NCBI RefSeq assembly: GCF_019930585.1 | Contig: NZ_CP082839.1 | Location: 1,240,001-1,304,000, forward strand | Reading direction: 5' to 3' | Length of the DNA: 64,000 nucleotides | From: Sphingomonas nostoxanthinifaciens | Lineage (GTDB): Bacteria > Pseudomonadota > Alphaproteobacteria > Sphingomonadales > Sphingomonadaceae | Shown: piece by piece, positions 27,668-36,171 of the stretch | How the letters are laid out: each line of letters starts with the position of its first letter | Numbering within the stretch: position 1 is the first letter of the stretch | The notes under the pieces: model-generated | Told to the model about the DNA's origin: nothing | Database searches by the model: none | What the model saw: the letters and a program-made list of their open reading frames with translations, nothing else | Position numbers and translations under genes: made by a program

Positions 27668-28029
27668 ATGGCCAGTCGGTATACCGCGACGTACAATCCG
27701 GCGGGCACCAAGGCCGCCTATTAGCCGCTTTCGCTCACGCTCGCCGGAGGACAGGGCGCCACTGCCACCTTCGGCTCACACTCCTGTTCTCGCTCATGTC
27801 GACGGGCGGTGGGTTCGCCGCCTCCCTGCCGGGTGCGCCGACCGCGCTCCCCGCCAAGGTTCATAGCATTGCCGCGGGCAATATTACCCCGCCGCCTGAC
27901 ATTGAACGCGACGCAGGCAATGCTGACGGGACGCCGACTACCGAAGGCACCTACACCTTCACCGTGCACTGCGTGCATGGCATTTCCGGCGGCACGGTAG
28001 ACCTGTCCTGCACGATCACGGTGAGCTGA
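27668..28029 (+). pseudogene. Phage Ig-like (He_PIG) repeat protein fragment
   Basis: ATG 27668 reads MASRYTATYNPAGTKAAY then a stop; the sequence resumes as SLTLAGGQGATATFG and, in a third frame, GTPTTEGTYTFTV followed by a beta-strand end LSCTITVS at 28029. GTPTxxGTYTFTV is the signature of putative Ig repeats of phage tail or surface proteins. One stop and at least two frame changes leave it non-functional. It opens the + strand phage block that runs to 31.2 kb. Confidence 0.5.
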
Positions 28030-28052
28030 TCTGACTGCGACCGACGAAATGA

Positions 28053-28091
28053 AGCACGTCGCCGGGGGTGGGGCGGAGCCAGCGACGTGCT
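28053..28091. terminator. Hairpin downstream of the Ig-like phage gene
   Basis: AGCACGTCGC (28053-28062) pairs perfectly with GCGACGTGCT (28082-28091) with a 19-base loop, followed by CATTTGC. Placed 24 bases after the gene stop at 28029, as a terminator would be, though the T-tract is short. Confidence 0.5.
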
Positions 28092-28172
28092 CATTTGCGC
28101 GACCGTCGCGGAGACTGGTCGCATCAAGCTGTAAGCTGCCCCGGTTACCCAAAAGTTGACCGCGTGACAAAA

Positions 28173-28205
28173 TGGAGCGCGGCTGTCCAGTATCGCCGCG
28201 CTCCA
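28173..28205. repeat. GGAGCGCG-type hairpin (copy 2)
   Basis: TGGAGCGCGGC (28173-28183) pairs perfectly with GCCGCGCTCCA (28195-28205), 11-base loop TGTCCAGTATC. Nearly the same element, loop included, is at 31586-31620. Confidence 0.65.
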
Positions 28206-28282
28206 CCGTCTGCCCCAGCGAATCGGCCGGAAGCTTCGATATACGGCAAACCCCGCCCCAATCGCTGATCTAGATCGTAACC

Positions 28283-28411
28283 TCAAAGCGCGCGGTTGAC
28301 GCGCCTTACCCTTTTTCGTGAACACCGCTCGCATCGTTGAACAAATGTTTTCGGGCGTGCCGTAAGCCGCGTCGCCCACCGGTGCAGGCCGAAATAGCAA
28401 AGAAGCCGCAT
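28283..28411 (-). CDS. Small conserved repeat-associated protein (partner of 4275)
   Basis: A 42-residue ORF from ATG 28411 (MRLLCYFGLHRWATRL), with GGGGGA upstream and a QRCERCS pair of cysteines that could bind zinc. It shares about 200 bp of sequence in inverted orientation with 4180-4380, including the upstream hairpin. Probably phage-derived; function unknown. Confidence 0.45.
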   Translation of the reverse strand: MRLLCYFGLHRWATRLTARPKTFVQRCERCSRKRVRRVNRAL

Positions 28412-28451
28412 ATCATTCCCCCCGGTTGACGGGCCGACGATATGCGAAGGT

Positions 28452-28487
28452 GAAGCGCGCCGACAGTGGCGCCCGTTAGCGCGCTCC
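28452..28487. repeat. GGAGCGCG-type hairpin (imperfect copy)
   Basis: GAAGCGCGCCGAC and GTTAGCGCGCTCC pair with a few wobbles around a 10-base loop, upstream of the minus-strand ORF that starts at 28411. Counterpart of 4199-4234. Confidence 0.45.
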
Positions 28488-28512
28488 ACCCCCCGCTCCT
28501 TATTGCCAGGGA

Positions 28513-28761
28513 GTGGCGCCGGCGGCGCTCTTTACCTATGCACTCGCGGCACTTCAAGCCAGCTGGCGACCTCACGATGATGATCGAACCATCGCCCGGC
28601 AGGCAGCCGGGAGCTTGGGCGCGCCTGCCTGGATGGACGCAGCCCGCATCGGCCTTCGGCTCGCACTGTTCCTGCTCGCCAGCATGGTCGTGCTGAGCTG
28701 GGGCCGCAGGGCCGGTAGAACGGCGCCCTGGATCGCCACCGCAGCCTCACGACCGCGGTGA
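28513..28761 (+). CDS. Small phage membrane protein
   Basis: A frame starting at GTG 28513 (AGGGA directly upstream) or ATG 28633, with one clear hydrophobic segment (IGLRLALFLLASMVVLSWG). Its TGA overlaps the GTG of the next gene (GTGA), suggesting translational coupling. It may alternatively be the first half of one protein with 28758-29006, split by a frameshift near 28710. Membrane location and position suggest a lysis-region protein. Confidence 0.5.
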   Translation: MAPAALFTYALAALQASWRPHDDDRTIARQAAGSLGAPAWMDAARIGLRLALFLLASMVVLSWGRRAGRTAPWIATAASRPR

Positions 28762-29006
28762 CGGCGTTCGGGATCTGGCTGTTCGGTCCGGCATTCCTGC
28801 CGGGCTTGCTCGGCACGCCGTGGCAGCCGCTCATCGGCGATGGCATCGAAATCATGGCAATCGCGACGATGTGCGCCGCCCTCATCCTGCTGCTCGGCAT
28901 ACGCGCGCTCAAACGTGAGATCGGCCTTGCCGGCGTACATCGCGGCATGGCGGTCAATATCGCGATCGTCATGGCCTTGGTCGCCGCCGCATGGGTGTTC
29001 CGTTGA
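28758..29006 (+). CDS. Phage-type membrane protein
   Basis: An 82-residue protein from GTG 28758 with three membrane segments: TAFGIWLFGPAFLPGLLG, IMAIATMCAALILLLGI and VNIAIVMALVAAAWVFR. Its end overlaps the start of the holin-like gene at 28991. The chain of overlaps is typical of phage lysis cassettes. Confidence 0.55.
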   Translation: MTAFGIWLFGPAFLPGLLGTPWQPLIGDGIEIMAIATMCAALILLLGIRALKREIGLAGVHRGMAVNIAIVMALVAAAWVFR

Positions 29007-29502
29007 CCTGGCAGGCCAATGCCGCAGGCCGCTATGGTGCGATCGGCGCGGGTCTCATGATCGCTACGGCGGCCCGTTATGGCCTCGCGCTGGGCGAAGG
29101 ACGGCGGCTCAGCTGGCGCGCGATGCTGGGCGACGCTCTGCTGCTCGGATTGGTCGGCCTGTTCGCGGTCATCATCTCCGGCAAGTTCGACCTGTACGGC
29201 GACGTGCGCGCGTTCTGTTCGGCGCTCGCGGCAGTCTGATCTGACCGCCTGATCAAGCTGCTGCGCTCGCGGTTTACGAACGCAGTTGAGCTCAGCCTGA
29301 TCAGTTCACGCGCACTTCCCTCGCGGGCGACGTGGTCAAGGTGCCGGCCGGCAGCGGCGCACCTGACAATGCCCGCATCGACGTGATCCGGGATGAGAGC
29401 CCGATCGTCTCAGCGCTACGCTCCCAGTACCGGCGTCCGGCTCGATCGCGCCCGCCAGACGATCGGATCGATCTGCTGCGGAAGCTTGACCAGCAGGAAT
29501 GA
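28991..29502 (+). pseudogene. Phage holin-like protein with an internal opal stop
   Basis: ATG 28991 gives WQANAAGRYGAIGAGLMIAT and GDALLLGLVGLFAVIISGKF, two membrane segments, then ALAAV, TGA at 29238-29240, and SDRLIKLLRSRFTNAVE in the same frame. A frameshift near 29325 leads to DVVKVPAGSGAPDNARID and LLRKLDQQE at TGA 29502. The LAAVxSDRL block is typical of sphingomonad phage holins, so the TGA probably replaced a Ser codon. The full protein would be about 170 residues. Confidence 0.6.
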
Positions 29503-29628
29503 ACGTCGCGCCCCGCCGGCCTCGTTGGGGGGTAGGCGGCGGGGCGCGTCCCGCCGCCCAGGGGGGAGCGCTCGGGAACGGCGCATCATAACGCTCTCGG
29601 CCTGCACGGCAATACAAAGGATTGCAAC

Positions 29629-29668
29629 ATGATCGGATGGGAGGGTGTCGCCCAGCGCGCTGGCGCGG
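29629..29668 (+). pseudogene. Possible endolysin start, truncated
   Basis: ATG 29629 opens MIGWEGVAQRA, matching the first residues of the GH19 endolysins at 3062 and 9131 (MIDWKGIAQPA). After about 12 codons it meets the 3' end of the BLUF gene on the other strand. It follows the holin-like gene, as an endolysin should. Very short, so tentative. Confidence 0.35.
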
Positions 29669-29670
29669 GG

Positions 29671-30099
29671 TCACCGCAGAGCAGAGCGATCAAACGCCAT
29701 CTTCGCCAAACCGGCAAATCCGACGAACGAGGCACGGACTTCGACGCTTCGGACGCCTGCCACCAACGAAGCGATCTCCTGAGATAGCTCAAATGCACTC
29801 GCGGTGCTCGTGACGAATCGCCCCTGCATTGACCAGTCGCCGAACTCGCGCCGTTCGATTGGGCAGGTACGCATCACCGCCAAGTATCGATGACGGACAT
29901 CCCGTTTAATCCGGTCAAAGGTTGCTATGACGGAACTCTCAGGCCCCTCAAGAGCTTGTATGAAGCGACTGCCATCGAAAACAAGAAGGCCTGTTACATC
30001 GGTCTCTGAATTGCGCCGCTGCGATATGCTCAGAATTTCCGCGCAATCGTCGGGTTTCAGATCAAAAGCGGCGACGCTTAAATAAACAATCTGATGCAC
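29671..30099 (-). CDS. BLUF-domain blue-light sensor (copy 2)
   Basis: A 142-residue stand-alone BLUF protein: MHQIVYLSVAAFD (flavin Tyr), SQRRNSETDVTGLLVFDG (Asn) and SRFIQALEGPESSV (Gln) are in place, as is the WS pair (FGDWSMQGRF). It is as divergent from copy 1 as different orthologue groups usually are, so the two are not a recent duplication. It lies between phage lysis-gene remnants and may have been carried in with them or survived between them. Confidence 0.9.
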   Translation of the reverse strand: MHQIVYLSVAAFDLKPDDCAEILSISQRRNSETDVTGLLVFDGSRFIQALEGPESSVIATFDRIKRDVRHRYLAVMRTCPIERREFGDWSMQGRFVTSTASAFELSQEIASLVAGVRSVEVRASFVGFAGLAKMAFDRSALR

Positions 30100-30174
30100 C
30101 GGCTGTCCCCATCGCCAATCACCGCGTCAACACATCGACCGCGCAGTGGCGCTTAACTACCGACGAACTAACAT

Positions 30175-30672
30175 ATGTCCACAGATCCGCTGTGGCTCGT
30201 CCGCGCGCGGGCGCTCGTCGGCACGCGTGAAGCGCCCGGCGTCGCCAATAACCCAACCATCATCGGCTGGGCGCGAGCGCTCGCGATCAAGGTGCTGGGC
30301 GTCCTCCACAATGCCGACAGCGGGCCGTGGTGCGGCGTGTTCGTCGCCGAGAACTTTCGCGAGGCGGGCGTCCACCTGTCGAGCATGAAGATCGGCGTGC
30401 GCGCGACGAGCTGGGCGACGTGGGGCAAGCCGATCGCGCGCGATATGCTCGCGCCCAGCGCGGTGTTGGTGTTCCAGCGCCCCGGCGGTCGCCCCGTAGG
30501 CGAGGACTGGCGGCCTTCCGCGTCCTGGGTGGCAATCAGGCGACCGCGTGTGGACGCCCGGATCGAGAAAGCGCGCTGCATCGCCGCCCGCCGGCCGTCC
30601 GATCAGCCGCTGCTCGGCCATCCGATCCTGATGACGACCAGCGGCGTGCCCGCCTCGACCAACGAAGCCTGA
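30175..30672 (+). CDS. Phage lysin, TIGR02594/NlpC-P60-like
   Basis: A 165-residue frame. TREAPGVANNPTIIGWAR and DSGPWCGVFVAENFREAGV contain the catalytic Cys block (PWCG) of TIGR02594-type peptidoglycan hydrolases, and ATSWATWGKPI follows as usual. From about 30505 to 30560 the sequence reads better one frame over (AAFRVLGGNQ) before returning, so two compensating indels have scrambled about 18 residues that include the expected His region (GxNQ). Probably inactive or impaired. First of three consecutive phage genes. Confidence 0.65.
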   Translation: MSTDPLWLVRARALVGTREAPGVANNPTIIGWARALAIKVLGVLHNADSGPWCGVFVAENFREAGVHLSSMKIGVRATSWATWGKPIARDMLAPSAVLVFQRPGGRPVGEDWRPSASWVAIRRPRVDARIEKARCIAARRPSDQPLLGHPILMTTSGVPASTNEA

Positions 30673-30682
30673 AAGGACGATC

Positions 30683-31008
30683 ATGCCCGACCTTCCCGCG
30701 CCGGCCGCCACGGCCGTGCATGCCTTGCTCGCGTCTCTCGTCAGTCATGCCCTCGTCGCCGCCGGCTCCGCGCTGGTGACGCGCGGGATCGTCAACCAGG
30801 CGCCGTCGACGGTCTCATCGCCACGATGGTCGAGACGATCGTCGGCACGCTGATGGTCTGCGGCGCCACCGGCTGGGCGCAGGTCCGCGCCTTCCTCTCG
30901 CACACCCGGCTGGCCGCCGCATGGGCGGCGCTCAACGCCGAGCCGGCATCCCTTCCCGTCGCTGCCGCCGGTCAGGCCTGCAGCGCTGGGCCCGTCGCCC
31001 GACCTTAA
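30683..31008 (+). pseudogene. Phage holin-like small membrane protein, frameshifted
   Basis: ATG 30683 (AAAGGACG upstream) gives MPDLPAPAATAVHALLASLV and LVAAGSALVTRGIVNQ; a lost G near 30802 moves the rest to a second frame: GLIATMVETIVGTLMVCGAT and HTRLAAAWAALNAEP, ending 31008. Two membrane segments and the position after a lysin fit a holin or Pam3-gp28-like protein. Confidence 0.5.
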
Positions 31009-31021
31009 ATCGGAGAACATC

Positions 31022-31147
31022 ATGTCCAAGCTTTTCGTGGGCTTCCCCAGCTCCCTGCAGCTGGCCGCGCTTCACGCCGCCAGCCGCGCGGTCGAGCAGT
31101 TCGCCCTGTCCGAGACTCAGAACGTGGTCGCCACCCTCAACACCTAG
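31022..31147 (+). pseudogene. MSKLF-family phage protein, truncated
   Basis: ATG 31022 after a GGAG site gives MSKLFVGFPSSLQLAALHAA and stops at TAG 31147 after 41 codons. The following codons (IGAT) still match the 123-residue relative at 13428-13799 for a few residues, then homology ends at about 31160. Both a nonsense change and a 3' deletion are present. Confidence 0.65.
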
Positions 31148-31999
31148 ATCGGCGCCACCGTATACGATCGGCACCCTCGCGCGCATCGCAAGCGTTCATC
31201 GCGCCGTTTGGCAGGCTTACCATGGCATAGTGAAGAGACGAATTCGCAATAGACTGACAGCGCCGATGGCTCGCTTGTGCAGCGGCCAGATCAGTAACGT
31301 ACGCGCATCATAGCTTCGCTCGGCACTCCCGGCAAGCATCTCGCTGCAAGGACGGCTGCGATCCTCCGGGCAGCTATCTCCCTAGATGCAAAACCTTCTT
31401 GGTCCCGCACCTTGAGCACCGCTGAACGACAGTTCCGCGACGTGCAGTGAGCTTTGTGTTCCAACTATGGATCGCGAGACGACATAAGATGCGCATGCCC
31501 CCGTCTTCTGCGAACCAAGCGCTTTGGGCCATACCAAAAGGTGCTTAACAGCATCGATCGTGAAAGAATGACGGCGGATTGACGAATGGAGCGCGGCGGT
31601 CCAGTTTCGCCGCGCTCCATCCACGCTCCAGCGTTAGGCCGGAGCGCTCTGTTGGCTCGGTGATCAACCTTCCGCAAGGCGGCCTCTGCGACGTTGTGAT
31701 CCTGTTGGTGGCCTCCCCGCGCGCGCTCGGCACGGCCGACAATATGGCCGGGTAGGGCGAAACGCCCGGCACAGGGGAACATGCTGGCTCAACATGGGAG
31801 GCGCTCACATTTGGCCCGTCGGACCGCGGTAAGCTGTGATGACGCCTGGTCGCGGCGGCGGTCGCCGCCTGATCCGCGCGGCCGAGGAGTGCTTTCACCT
31901 CTCCGCAAGCGCGGCCTCGAGGATGTCGCAAATTTAAATGAGCGACGCTAAGCCAGGCACCTGCGTGACGATCACCTTTCCTCGCACGGAGGCAGGATC
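31148..31999. other. 850 bp without a recognised gene, one strong hairpin
   Basis: No open frame here has recognisable protein features in either direction. It contains the perfect 13 bp hairpin at 31586-31620 and ends with GGAGGCAGGATC, the ribosome site of the response-regulator gene. Confidence 0.4.
31586..31620. repeat. GGAGCGCG-type hairpin (copy 3, perfect)
   Basis: ATGGAGCGCGGCG (31586-31598) pairs perfectly with CGCCGCGCTCCAT (31608-31620), loop GTCCAGTTT. Sequence and loop nearly match 28173-28205. The two copies bracket the phage lysis block. Confidence 0.7.
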
Positions 32000-32453
32000 A
32001 TGACAAAGATCATGGAGGTTCTGATCGTCGAGGACGAGATGCTTCTTGCGATGGATATGGAGGCCATGGTCGAGGACAGCGGTCATCGTGTTTTGGCAGA
32101 GGCTGCGAGCCTCCAGGAGGTCGAAGCCCTGCCAACCGATCTGAACCCCCAGCTTGCGTTCGTAGATATACATTTGGCCCATAATTTTAAACGGTCTGGA
32201 CGTATGCCGCTACATTCTGGGACATTGGCCTAATGCGCTGATCGTGTTCGTCACAGCGAACGTTTCAAAGATACCGGCCGACTTTTCCGGCGCGCATGGT
32301 GTCATCGCCAAACCCTTCTCGCATGCTGGCGTCGTCAATGCGATCCGGTACTTGGCTAACGGCGTGTTCGATCCGCCCCCCAGCATGCCGCTACCGGCCA
32401 GCCTTCATGCCTCACCGCACCTAGAGCGCCACTGGTCTAACGCAACAGCTTAG
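32000..32453 (+). pseudogene. Single-domain response regulator, frameshifted
   Basis: ATG 32000 with GGAGG upstream. MEVLIVEDEMLLAMDMEAMV is the acidic pocket of a receiver domain, LAFVDIHLA holds the phospho-acceptor Asp. A one-base change in TTTTAAA near 32186 is needed to continue as GLDVCRYILGHWPNALIVFV, TANVSKIPADFSGAHG and VIAKPFSHAGVVNAI, with the conserved Thr and Lys. The joined protein (about 150 aa) is a receiver-only regulator such as those in sphingomonad stress signalling. Confidence 0.75.
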
Positions 32454-32700
32454 CTCGCTGGACGTCGTTGCCGCCCTTTCAACTTTTCATGCGTGCTGAG
32501 TGACAGTTTCCAGCTGAGGCTACAGTGAGGGTTGGCCATACGCGGCTCTTGGGTGGCAGAAAACTAGCCGTTCGTGCTGGTCATTTTAGTAGCGCGATAG
32601 AGCATATCGGAATTTAAAGGGCCTTTCCGCAACCCTGGGAGATCCACTGCGGCTCTTTCGGGGCAAAGGCCGAACAGCGTCCCAATATAACTTTTCATGG

Positions 32701-32719
32701 TGCTGTCAGGCCAAATGCA
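32701..32719. repeat. IS6-type terminal repeat
   Basis: TGCTGTCAGGCCAAATGCA, one change from the end at 23314. It precedes an IS6 transposase fragment. Confidence 0.55.
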
Positions 32720-32869
32720 ATGCTTGGTAAGGAGGGCTGGGTACGTTGGGCCTTCCAACTCGCGGCCCTCGCTTCGGAAAGAGCTCGCGCGTCTCCGATC
32801 GATGATGGCCGCAATGGGCGCTGTTAGAGCTAATCGCCCCCCGCTTTGAACGCCCGCTAAGATGGCGGC

Positions 32870-33010
32870 ATGCGCCGCTACAAGCCTCGCTCTTCGAGCC
32901 TGTTGCGCTACTTCAATTCGTTGCCAGAGGTAATCCGGCTGGCGGTGATGATGCATGTGCGGTTCCCGCTTAGCCTCAGGAAGCGTGCGATCGTCGAGAC
33001 CGTCCGTTAA
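32870..33010 (+). pseudogene. IS6-family transposase, N-terminal scrap
   Basis: ATG 32870: SLLRYFNSLPEVIRLAVMMH and VRFPLSLRK match the IS6 N-terminus for about 38 codons, then unrelated sequence leads to a stop at 33010. The rest of the element is gone. Confidence 0.7.
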
Positions 33011-33045
33011 CGGTTTCGGGATATGCGGTCGGGCCGGATTATCCG

Positions 33046-34151
33046 ATGTTCCAAGCCATTGATCTCTCGACGCTTCGGCTCTGCAGCCTCCTTGAGAGTG
33101 CTGCGTTTGCTGTTGTCTTCGTCATCCTTTGGAGTGGCCGGCCCTCGGCGAAGCACTTGTTGCATTGGGCCGCGAGCTCGTTCGTCTACGCCGCCACGAT
33201 CTGCGGGTTTCAGATCCTCAATCCTAATGCGCCTGTTGGGGGTGCCACTCTCTTCGCGCTCTTGGGTCTGAGCGATGTCTTACTCGTGTCAGGTGTCCGT
33301 GGCCTCGAAGGCCAGAAGCCGTTCCGGCGGTGGATGTGGCCGCGGTTGCTGCGCCCGCAATCGTTCACGCTCTGCCGCGCGCACTTGGGATCGAGGTCTC
33401 CGGCGACGCGACGGACTCTGTTGGCGTCGCCATACCAATGGCGGCGGCAGGCTGCGCTCTTCTGTTTGAGCGCAGCCGTCTTTCGCCATCGCGAGGGCGG
33501 CGAACAGTGGGCCTCGCACTTCTCGGCTATCTCCCCGGCTATGCGATCGCGGTAAGCCTAAGCCTGGGCTTCCATCCCGGCCAAAATTACCTCGCGCTCA
33601 TCCCGATGCTTTCCGACCAACTGCTGCTTGGAATCCTAAACCTAGGTCTGCTTTCCATCCCGGCGGAGCGCGATCGCAGTAGGCTGGAAGAAGCTGCTTT
33701 ACGCGATCCGCTGACCGGAGCGTGGAACCGGACCGCATTAGTAGCGCAGACGCCGTCGCTGACCCGAGCGGGAGCGGTCGTGGTCGCGATCGACATAGAT
33801 CACTTCAAGGCGATCAATGACCGGTACGGGCACGCGACGGGCGACGACGTGCTGCTCGCGCTGACACGCCGCTCTTTCGTGCTGCTTGAGCAGCAAGGCG
33901 GCAAGCTCTTCCGCATGGGTGGAGATGAGTTCATCGCGGTGTTGCCGCAAAACACTTTGAGCGAGGCACGTGCATTCGCCATCCGGCTTCGGCAGTGGCC
34001 TGACGAAACTGGCCAACTGCCGCCGTGGACCATCAGCGTGGGACTGTCGCAGATCGAGCCGCGCGACCGCGACTTCAAAACAGCGCTCAAGCGGGCTGAC
34101 CAGTCTCTGTACGATGCAAAGGAACTAGGGCGGGATCGCATCGCGGCCTAA
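33046..34151 (+). pseudogene. Membrane GGDEF diguanylate cyclase, one frameshift
   Basis: ATG 33046 gives an N-terminal membrane sensor region (LLESAAFAVVFVILWSGRPS, then ATLFALLGLSDVLLVSGVRG). A one-base shift near 33328 continues it as VDVAAVAAPAIVHALPRAL, more membrane helices (VGLALLGYLPGYAIAVSLSL) and a complete GGDEF domain (DPLTGAWNRTAL, DIDHFKAINDRYGH, RMGGDEFIAVLP). The catalytic signature is intact; no RxxD inhibitory site stands before it. If the frameshift is a sequence error, this is an active c-di-GMP synthase of about 368 residues. Confidence 0.75.
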
Positions 34152-34564
34152 TCGCGACTGCTGTCGCTCCACCTGTACGTGCGCATATCGATCGAGGGGG
34201 TGCGGATCGAGGTGTTGAGCATCCGGGCGCTGGCCGGTTTGCCCCACTATAGACCGCTTGCCTATTGATGGATTTGCTAGCAGACCCGACCGGCGGTCGG
34301 CATCAACATGAATGCGTACACTGCCCAGTTGGACAGCCTAGCGCTTGCTCGGCTGAATGAGTGACATAAACGCGGTGGAGGTGAGGGCCGCGACGCGAGC
34401 AATGAGCCCAATTCGAGGTTATTTTGCGCGAATTCGCAGTGTTCCCGATATGAGCCTGTCGCTAGACCAGAGGATGCGCTTCCTAAAATGGCTTTTCCGA
34501 CAACACGAATGGACGGATTGGATCGGCAAGTTGGCTCGCTATGCCAGGGCCGACCGACGCCTAC
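34152..34564. other. Intergenic with a possible truncated small ORF
   Basis: A plus-strand frame from 34357 contains SLDQRMRFLKWLFRQHEWTD, which looks coding, but it is cut by the IS3 element at 34565. I cannot name it. Nothing else is recognisable. Confidence 0.35.
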
Positions 34565-34590
34565 TGACGTGCTCCCCATTTCTCCTCCAG

Positions 34591-35469
34591 TCATAACTGG
34601 AGTCCGGGGTCATCATCGTGCCCATGTGGGCGGGGTTGCACAACCCGCTTGGCAGCATCGGCGGGCGTCAGCCCGCCTATCCCGCTATGCGGTCGCACAT
34701 GGTTGTAGTCGTCGCGCCAGCTGCTCAACACCGAGCGGGCGTGGCTCAACGACGCGAACAGCGTCTCGTTCAGACATTCGTCGCGCAAGCGACCATTAAA
34801 GCTCTCGACGTAGCCGTTTTGCTGCGGCTTGCCCGGCGCGATGTAATGCCACTCGATCTGCCGGTCCTGCGCCCAGCGCAGGATCGCCAGGCTCGTCAGT
34901 TCGGTCCCGTTATCGCTGACGATCATTAGCGGCCTGCCGCGCACCGCGATGATCGCGTCCAGCTCCCGTGCGACCCGAGCGCCCGACAGCGACGTGTCAA
35001 CCGCCAGCGCGAGGCTCTCGCGCGTGAAGTCGTCGACGACGGCGAGGATGCGGATACGCCGGCTGCACACCAGCGTGTCGCTCACAAAGTCCAGGCTCCA
35101 TCGCTGGTTCGGGCCTTGCGGTAGCGTCACCGGTGCCCGCGTGCCCATCGCTCGCTTGCGACCACGCCGTCTGCGCACCCGTAGATTCTCCTCGCGATAC
35201 AGCCGCAGCAGCTTCTTGTGGTTCATGACCAGACCCTCGCGCGCCAGCATGATCCCCAGCCGCCGGTAGCCGAAGCGCCGACGTTCGAGCGCGATCTCGC
35301 GAAGACGCGACCGCAGGTCGCCATCATCACCACGCCGATGCGCATAGCGCATCGACGACCGATCCACGCTGAGGATGGCGCAGGCCCGACGCTCGCTGAT
35401 ACCGAAGGCCTGCCGAACATCTTCGACAGCCCTCCGGCGAGCGGCAGGCCTCACCAGTTTTTTGAGGCA
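34591..35469 (-). CDS. IS3 transposase OrfB
   Basis: The DDE integrase core is complete: [40 protein letters not shown] and [20 protein letters not shown] supply D, D and E. An N-terminal HTH_21-like segment ([16 protein letters not shown]) precedes it. OrfB is normally made as an OrfA-OrfB fusion by -1 frameshifting; the frame is open upstream to 35637. It appears functional. Confidence 0.9.
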   Translation of the reverse strand, partial: CLKKLVRPAARRRAVEDVRQAFGISERRACAILSVDRSSMRYAHRRGDDGDLRSRLREIALERRRFGYRRLGIMLAREGLVMNHKKLLRLYREENLRVRRRRGRKRAMGTRAPVTLPQGPNQRWSLDFVSDTLVCSRRIRILAVVDDFTRESLALAVDTSLSGARVARELDAIIAVRGRPLMIVSDNGTELTSLAILRWAQDRQIEWHYIAPGKPQQNGYVESFNGRLRDECLNETLFASLSHARSVLSSWRDDYNHVRPHSGIGGLTPADAAKRVVQPRPHGHDDDPGLQL

Positions 35470-35732
35470 ACCTCCTTCAGCACCGCATTGTCGAGCATCG
35501 CATCGGCCAACAGCCGCTTCAGCCGCGCGTTCTCGTCCTCCAGCACCTTCAGCTTGCGCGCCTGCGACACGTCCATGCCGCCATAGGTCGCCTTCCATTT
35601 GTAGAAGGTCGCGCTGCTCACGCCGTGTTTGCGGCACACGTCCGCGGTCGACGATCCAGCTTCCTGCTCACGCAGGAGCCCTATGATCTGCTCCTCGCTA
35701 AACCTGCTGCGCTTCATCTCCGTCCTCCTCAA
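35451..35732 (-). CDS. IS3 transposase OrfA
   Basis: A 93-residue HTH protein: [40 protein letters not shown] and a leucine-zipper part [20 protein letters not shown]. It binds the element ends. It stops 18 bases into the orfB frame. Confidence 0.92.
   Translation of the reverse strand: MRRTEMKRSRFSEEQIIGLLREQEAGSSTADVCRKHGVSSATFYKWKATYGGMDVSQARKLKVLEDENARLKRLLADAMLDNAVLKEVASKNW
35457..35463 (-). promoter_or_regulatory. Slippery heptamer for programmed -1 frameshift
   Basis: On the minus strand A AAA AAC lies in the orfA frame just before its TGA. Slipping back one base joins orfA to orfB, the standard IS3 mechanism. Confidence 0.75.
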
Positions 35733-35778
35733 TGAAGGACTCTAGCTCAAAATGGAGGAGTTTCAGGGGAGCACGTCA

Positions 35779-36171
35779 CCGTTTCGCAACCATCCCGGGC
35801 GCCGTCGCGCCTATGGTTTGCTCCAGATAGCAGCTGGTGTCCTACTCGCGTCGCGGCTGAAGTTGTAAGCGCGAGGCTGCCCGACGGCGGAGCCCCGACA
35901 CCTTTTTGGCGGGCCTGATCCCTATCCATCGGCCGTTCGCACGCCTCATTTGCGCGAATAGAACGGCTTCAAGCTCGACGAGCACCAGGTCGATCGTGGC
36001 GCTCAGGCGGCGGCGGTGCTGCTGGTCGGCTGTTCGCGTTCGCGATCGTGCTCGCCTCGCAGGTCTGGCGGCGCAATGCCGTGATTGAAGCGATCGTCGA
36101 CCCAGGCGGCGAAAGGGCGGAGCTATGCGTTCATCGCTCTGTGGAACGCATCGAAAACATAGTGAGGACCT
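35779..36171. other. Intergenic, no gene recognised
   Basis: Both strands have short open frames. A minus-strand stretch reading TIDLVLVELEAVLFAQMRRA looks faintly coding but has no start or context. The last 15 bases hold the GTGAGGACC ribosome site of the PRC-barrel gene. Confidence 0.35.

Larger units (their letters stand above)
34565..35778 (-). mobile_element. IS3-family (IS407-like) insertion sequence
   Basis: About 1214 bp. The ends TGACGTGCTCCCC (34565) and its inverse at 35766-35778 form the terminal repeat, extended by CTCCTCCA in both. orfA and orfB on the minus strand are both open. The three bases outside the two ends (TAC and CCG) do not match, so no target duplication is visible; one flank may have been rearranged after insertion. 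Confidence 0.85.
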
